Assembly: GCA_963853835.1 (NCBI GenBank)
Contig: OY970828.1
Span: forward strand, 62,054,861 to 62,118,860
Reading direction: 5' to 3'
Origin: Calendula officinalis
Taxonomy: Eukaryota > Streptophyta > Magnoliopsida > Asterales > Asteraceae
DNA length: 64,000 nt
Shown here: in pieces, positions 60,600-64,000 of the stretch
Layout: each line of letters starts with the position of its first letter
How positions within the stretch are numbered: position 1 is the stretch's first letter
The notes under the pieces: model-generated
What the model saw: only the letters and a program-made list of their open reading frames with translations
Told to the model about the DNA's origin: nothing
The model's database searches: none
Program-made: the position numbers and the translations under genes

Positions 60600-62600
60600 T
60601 AGATGATTAAAATTTAATTGCTTATATGTCGCACAATATAGTGCTTATGTGATCTACGTGTGAGAATAATTAATGATGGAATAAATGATGGGAAAAAAAA
60701 AATTTAAATTTGGGAGATAATCTCCCCGGGTTATTATGTGTATAGTCGAATGGGTTGGCGACCGGTATGTCGCGAGAAATAAGAATAGGAAGGATTATGT
60801 TATCGTAGAATGTTGAAAGTTGGATCACGAGAGGGGTGAATATTTTCCACAAAAGGATGGTAGTACAATGAAGTACTAAGTGTTAGTAAGAATCGTGAAG
60901 TACAAAATATATGTATATATAAAATGGAACCTTAGTGATTGGATACGATTGATTGAGTGTTGGCAAATGGTTGTGTAAAGGATGTCGGGTGTGACATCAA
61001 GAGTGAATAATTTGTTTCGGTAAAGGTTTATTGAAAAAGTATGATAGTGTACGTATGGGTACCGATCGAAGTCAATTGGTTGACTCAAATGACCGGGCAA
61101 AAAAAAATAAAAAAAATAAAATAAGAAGTTTTAGTAATGATAGAATGAATCGAATAAGGACGATTGATAAATGAGTAGATTGGTGGAAATCACTAGAAAC
61201 GATTCTATGTGTATACCATGTGGTATGATGTATAAGTGGGAAAAAAAAAATTTGAAGGTCAATTATGACAGAAAATTATAGCATGATGCTAAGTGTAATG
61301 ATGCATACATGAATTGTATGCAATATGAAATAGTGTTGTATGAGTCACTTTGGATTGGAGGCTTTCCGATCAATGTGACAGTTTGGGATCCTGTTGGATT
61401 GGAGGCTTTCCGATCATCTAGATAAGATAGTTAAAGTATAATTTGTTATATAAGGGATATGATGTTTGTATCTGACGTATGTAGAACCGTATGGTTAGTT
61501 GTTGTTATGATTTTTATGGCAAGTGAGAACTTGGGTTGAAAACACGGGTAGTGTTTAAGTATAAGTAGGTGTAGGAGATGCCTACAAGTTCATGATTCAT
61601 GAAAAAGGAATGCTCTAGGAAGCAAGGTCGGTTAGTAGCCAATGAGTGGTGAAAGATGTATATGGGTGGTTAGGCACAATTGGATATGATTGAGGCTCTA
61701 GAGCCGGCAATCGGGAATTTCAAGTATGGTATAAGGATATTTGAAGGAAACTATATGTGGTATAAGTAATTGGATGAAAGTTAAAAAGTAATAGAGATCG
61801 GTATCGATTTAGATGGAATTTGTTAATCGATTGTAGAAAATTGAAATCGGAGAAGAGAGAAACAATTGAGAAAGGAAATTTAAATATGGGAATCGGGAAC
61901 GAAAAGCTTGGGAAGCGATGCCTTAGTAATAAAGAATATGTGGAATTTAGCAAAGTTTGACTTTGTTCATAAGTCAAGGTTGGTCAACTAGTGGATTGTT
62001 GACTTAGGTCAAAATTGGATTTTGACTTTCGTTTAAAATGGTGAGTCAAGGGTAAGGGCATAATGTATCATCTACATGTGTATGATAGTGGTTAATGGAT
62101 TAATGGAAATAATGGTAGTCAAGGGGTGCGACTTTGACCGTTGGATATTTCGGGTTGAATTTAGGAATCGAGTGTGATTGGTGTTGGACCATGAATGTAA
62201 GGTCGTTTGTTAAGGAATTGATGATTAGTGGGTAAGGAAATTTTCAAGATATGGTTGACTTTGTGCTTAAGTCAAAAATTTGACAATGTTGACAATTTGG
62301 TCAAAGTTAGGCATTGACAATCGTTTTGGTTAATTGACTAGTAGTATTAATTGGGTCATATCGTCCCAATGTGGATAAAGGGTTTAATTGAATGATTGAA
62401 GGTGTTAAGGTCAAATTGTGAAAACTTTGACCCGTTCGGGTATTTGAAACTAAAGTTTGGTTTTTGACCCGTTTGGGTATAACGGGGCAAGTGGGCAATT
62501 AAATGCATAAGTATTATTGGATCATAATTTGGAAGTGGAATGAGGATTGGAAATCCTTGAGTTGATTCCGAGGACGGAATCCTTTTAAGGGGTGGATAGT
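60600..62600 (+). other. Non-coding internal region after gag, copy 2
   Basis: Same content as 54878-56890, with the 13-bp difference noted there and a few single-base changes; ends with the polypurine tract at 62587-62595. Confidence 0.85.
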
Positions 62601-64000
62601 TGTAACGACCGGAATTTTCGGTTAATGAATTAAACGGAAATATTGAGGAATAAAGGTGGTAAAATGTCTAATCGAGTCTCCGTTGTGTTTTATCGAGTGT
62701 TTGGATGTTTGGGACTTGGTGTAACCAAGTATGGGTCAAGACTTGGATGGAAACAAGTTTAAAAGGCAAGAAACTGACCCAGACAGCCCTCGCGGCGCGA
62801 GCCAGGCGCGAGGCAGTCGCGAGGTTGAACAGGAGCTCCAGAGGTGAAACGCGAGAATCAATAGTTGAGACAAGAGCCGCGAGCGAAACGCGAGCGAAAC
62901 GCGAGCCAGTCGCGAGCGAAACGCGAGGTCTGTATTTCAGCGGCAACCAGCAGGCAAAGCCGCGTCACTTCGCGGCGCGAGGTGGGCGCGAGCGGGGCGC
63001 GAGGAGCGTCAGGAATACATAAACTTGTGTGTAAGCTAGGGTTTCATTTCACCTTCAACCACACACATTGTGCAGCCGATTTGGGAGCAAACTTGGGCGA
63101 TTTTGGAGCTCAAGAGCTTAGATCTTCATCATCTTGAAGGATTGAAACATCAAGGGTAAGTATTCTTGAGTATCTTGCTTATCTACCTTGATTGTGAGCT
63201 TGGTATGAGTAAAAATGGTGGTTTGGGGAACCAACCATGTCATCTTTGGGAAGATGACTAATCATGGGTGTAGAACACTCATTGTAAGCTTGTAATCGAG
63301 GTGTACAAGTTTGATTTGGGTTTATTGATGGAAATCTTGAACTAGGGTTTGAGATTCCACCAAGTTGGATGAACTTGGTGGTTAGGAATGTGAATATAGA
63401 TTGATTAGTAATTAGTTATGAATAATAACTAGTTATTGTGATGATATTTTTGGTAGGTCAAGAAGACCTAAAGATTGGTGACATTTCACAAGTTGGAAAG
63501 CAAGGATTCGTGTTAATAGACACGATTTGGAGTTAGCTTGGCTAAGGTGAGTACATGAGACTTTTACTGAGTACATAGCAAATGATTTTGAAAACCATGA
63601 TGTTTTAGAAGTCTTTATTAATAAACGTTTTTAATAAAGATATGGTTGATATGATGAGAAAATGCTAGTAATAGACTATTTTAGTATGTCTAAATGATTA
63701 ATGATTTTGAAAGAGATTATGATTATGAAAAGTAATTAATGAGTTTTTATAAATAAGATGTATGAATAAAGATATGATTTAAAGGAGCTTGATGATCGGT
63801 TTATTAATAATATGTATTAATAAAGCTTGAGACAATGATTTTTAAGTAATAAGTACCGGTTAGTATATTATACTAATGAAAGTAGTTATCAAATTACTAA
63901 GAGAATAAGTAATAAGTGACTAGTAATAAACATGTATCCTAGTCAAAGAAGAGTCAAAGTAATATGATTTTGATAAAAGATAAATATGTTTTAAATTAGT
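62601..64000 (+). repeat. LTR copy 3, cut by window edge
   Basis: The first 1400 bp of a third LTR. Its CGCGAG block (62789-63004) carries one extra 11-bp CGAAACGCGAG unit relative to copies 1 and 2. Confidence 0.92.

Larger units (their letters stand above)
51168..64000 (+). mobile_element. Tandem array of gag-only LTR elements (TR-GAG type)
   Basis: The order is LTR (51168-53415), internal (53416-56890), LTR (56891-59137), internal (59138-62600), LTR (62601 to edge). Repeat period is about 5.72 kb. Internal regions hold one gag ORF and no protease, RT or integrase, matching the TR-GAG class of non-autonomous Gypsy elements. Sharing of the middle LTR points to unequal recombination between LTRs rather than separate insertions. 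Only a handful of differences separate the copies, so the array is very recent. It interrupts the gag of the outer element. Confidence 0.9.

Overview
The window is plant nuclear DNA, most likely a eudicot: AT-rich, with spliced housekeeping genes whose introns hold small transposons, RNA-recognition-motif LINEs, a Sirevirus-like Copia element, Gypsy-type gag-only elements, Stowaway MITEs and a Helitron helicase remnant. I cannot name the species. Only two complete host genes are visible, lying tail to tail: a peroxisomal-type aspartate aminotransferase (34067-37985, +, 12 exons) and translation initiation factor eIF3 subunit L (40131-45073, -, 8 exons). Nearly everything else is mobile DNA or its debris.

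Layout. 1-1264: edge of an RPA-like OB-fold ORF (-) and a dimeric hAT-type MITE. 1265-9.9 kb: a decayed Sirevirus-like Copia element with 5' LTR, tRNA primer site, a leader packed with a TTCGGCCC motif, gag, a long coiled-coil region and pol; several stops and frameshifts, no recognisable 3' LTR. 10098-15483: a LINE with both ORFs open and target-site duplications. 15.5-25.8 kb: AT-rich, gene-poor, with foldback elements, Stowaways, an exact 294-bp triplication carrying an exon-like segment, a urease exon fragment and an unclassified non-autonomous element. 25824-31233: a second LINE of the same type in opposite orientation, with two lesions in ORF2. 31.2-34 kb: MITEs and the aminotransferase promoter. 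34-45.1 kb: the two host genes. 45.1-64 kb: a nested stack. A Helitron helicase (-) is broken by a Gypsy-type LTR element (LTR from 47793). The gag of that element is in turn broken at 51168 by a tandem LTR-gag-LTR-gag-LTR array of very young gag-only elements, which runs off the right edge.

Themes that ordinary annotation would miss: (i) a CGCGAG-rich block lying 11-13 bp upstream of a TATA-like box in the LTRs and also in an unrelated element at 22 kb; (ii) a 74-bp piece of plastid psaB inside one LTR promoter region; (iii) a conserved ATGA stop/start overlap joining ORF1 and ORF2 in both LINEs; (iv) a GC-AG intron in eIF3L; (v) a textbook PTS2 peroxisomal signal at the aminotransferase N-terminus. 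All similarity calls come from recognising motifs by eye; no database search was run.
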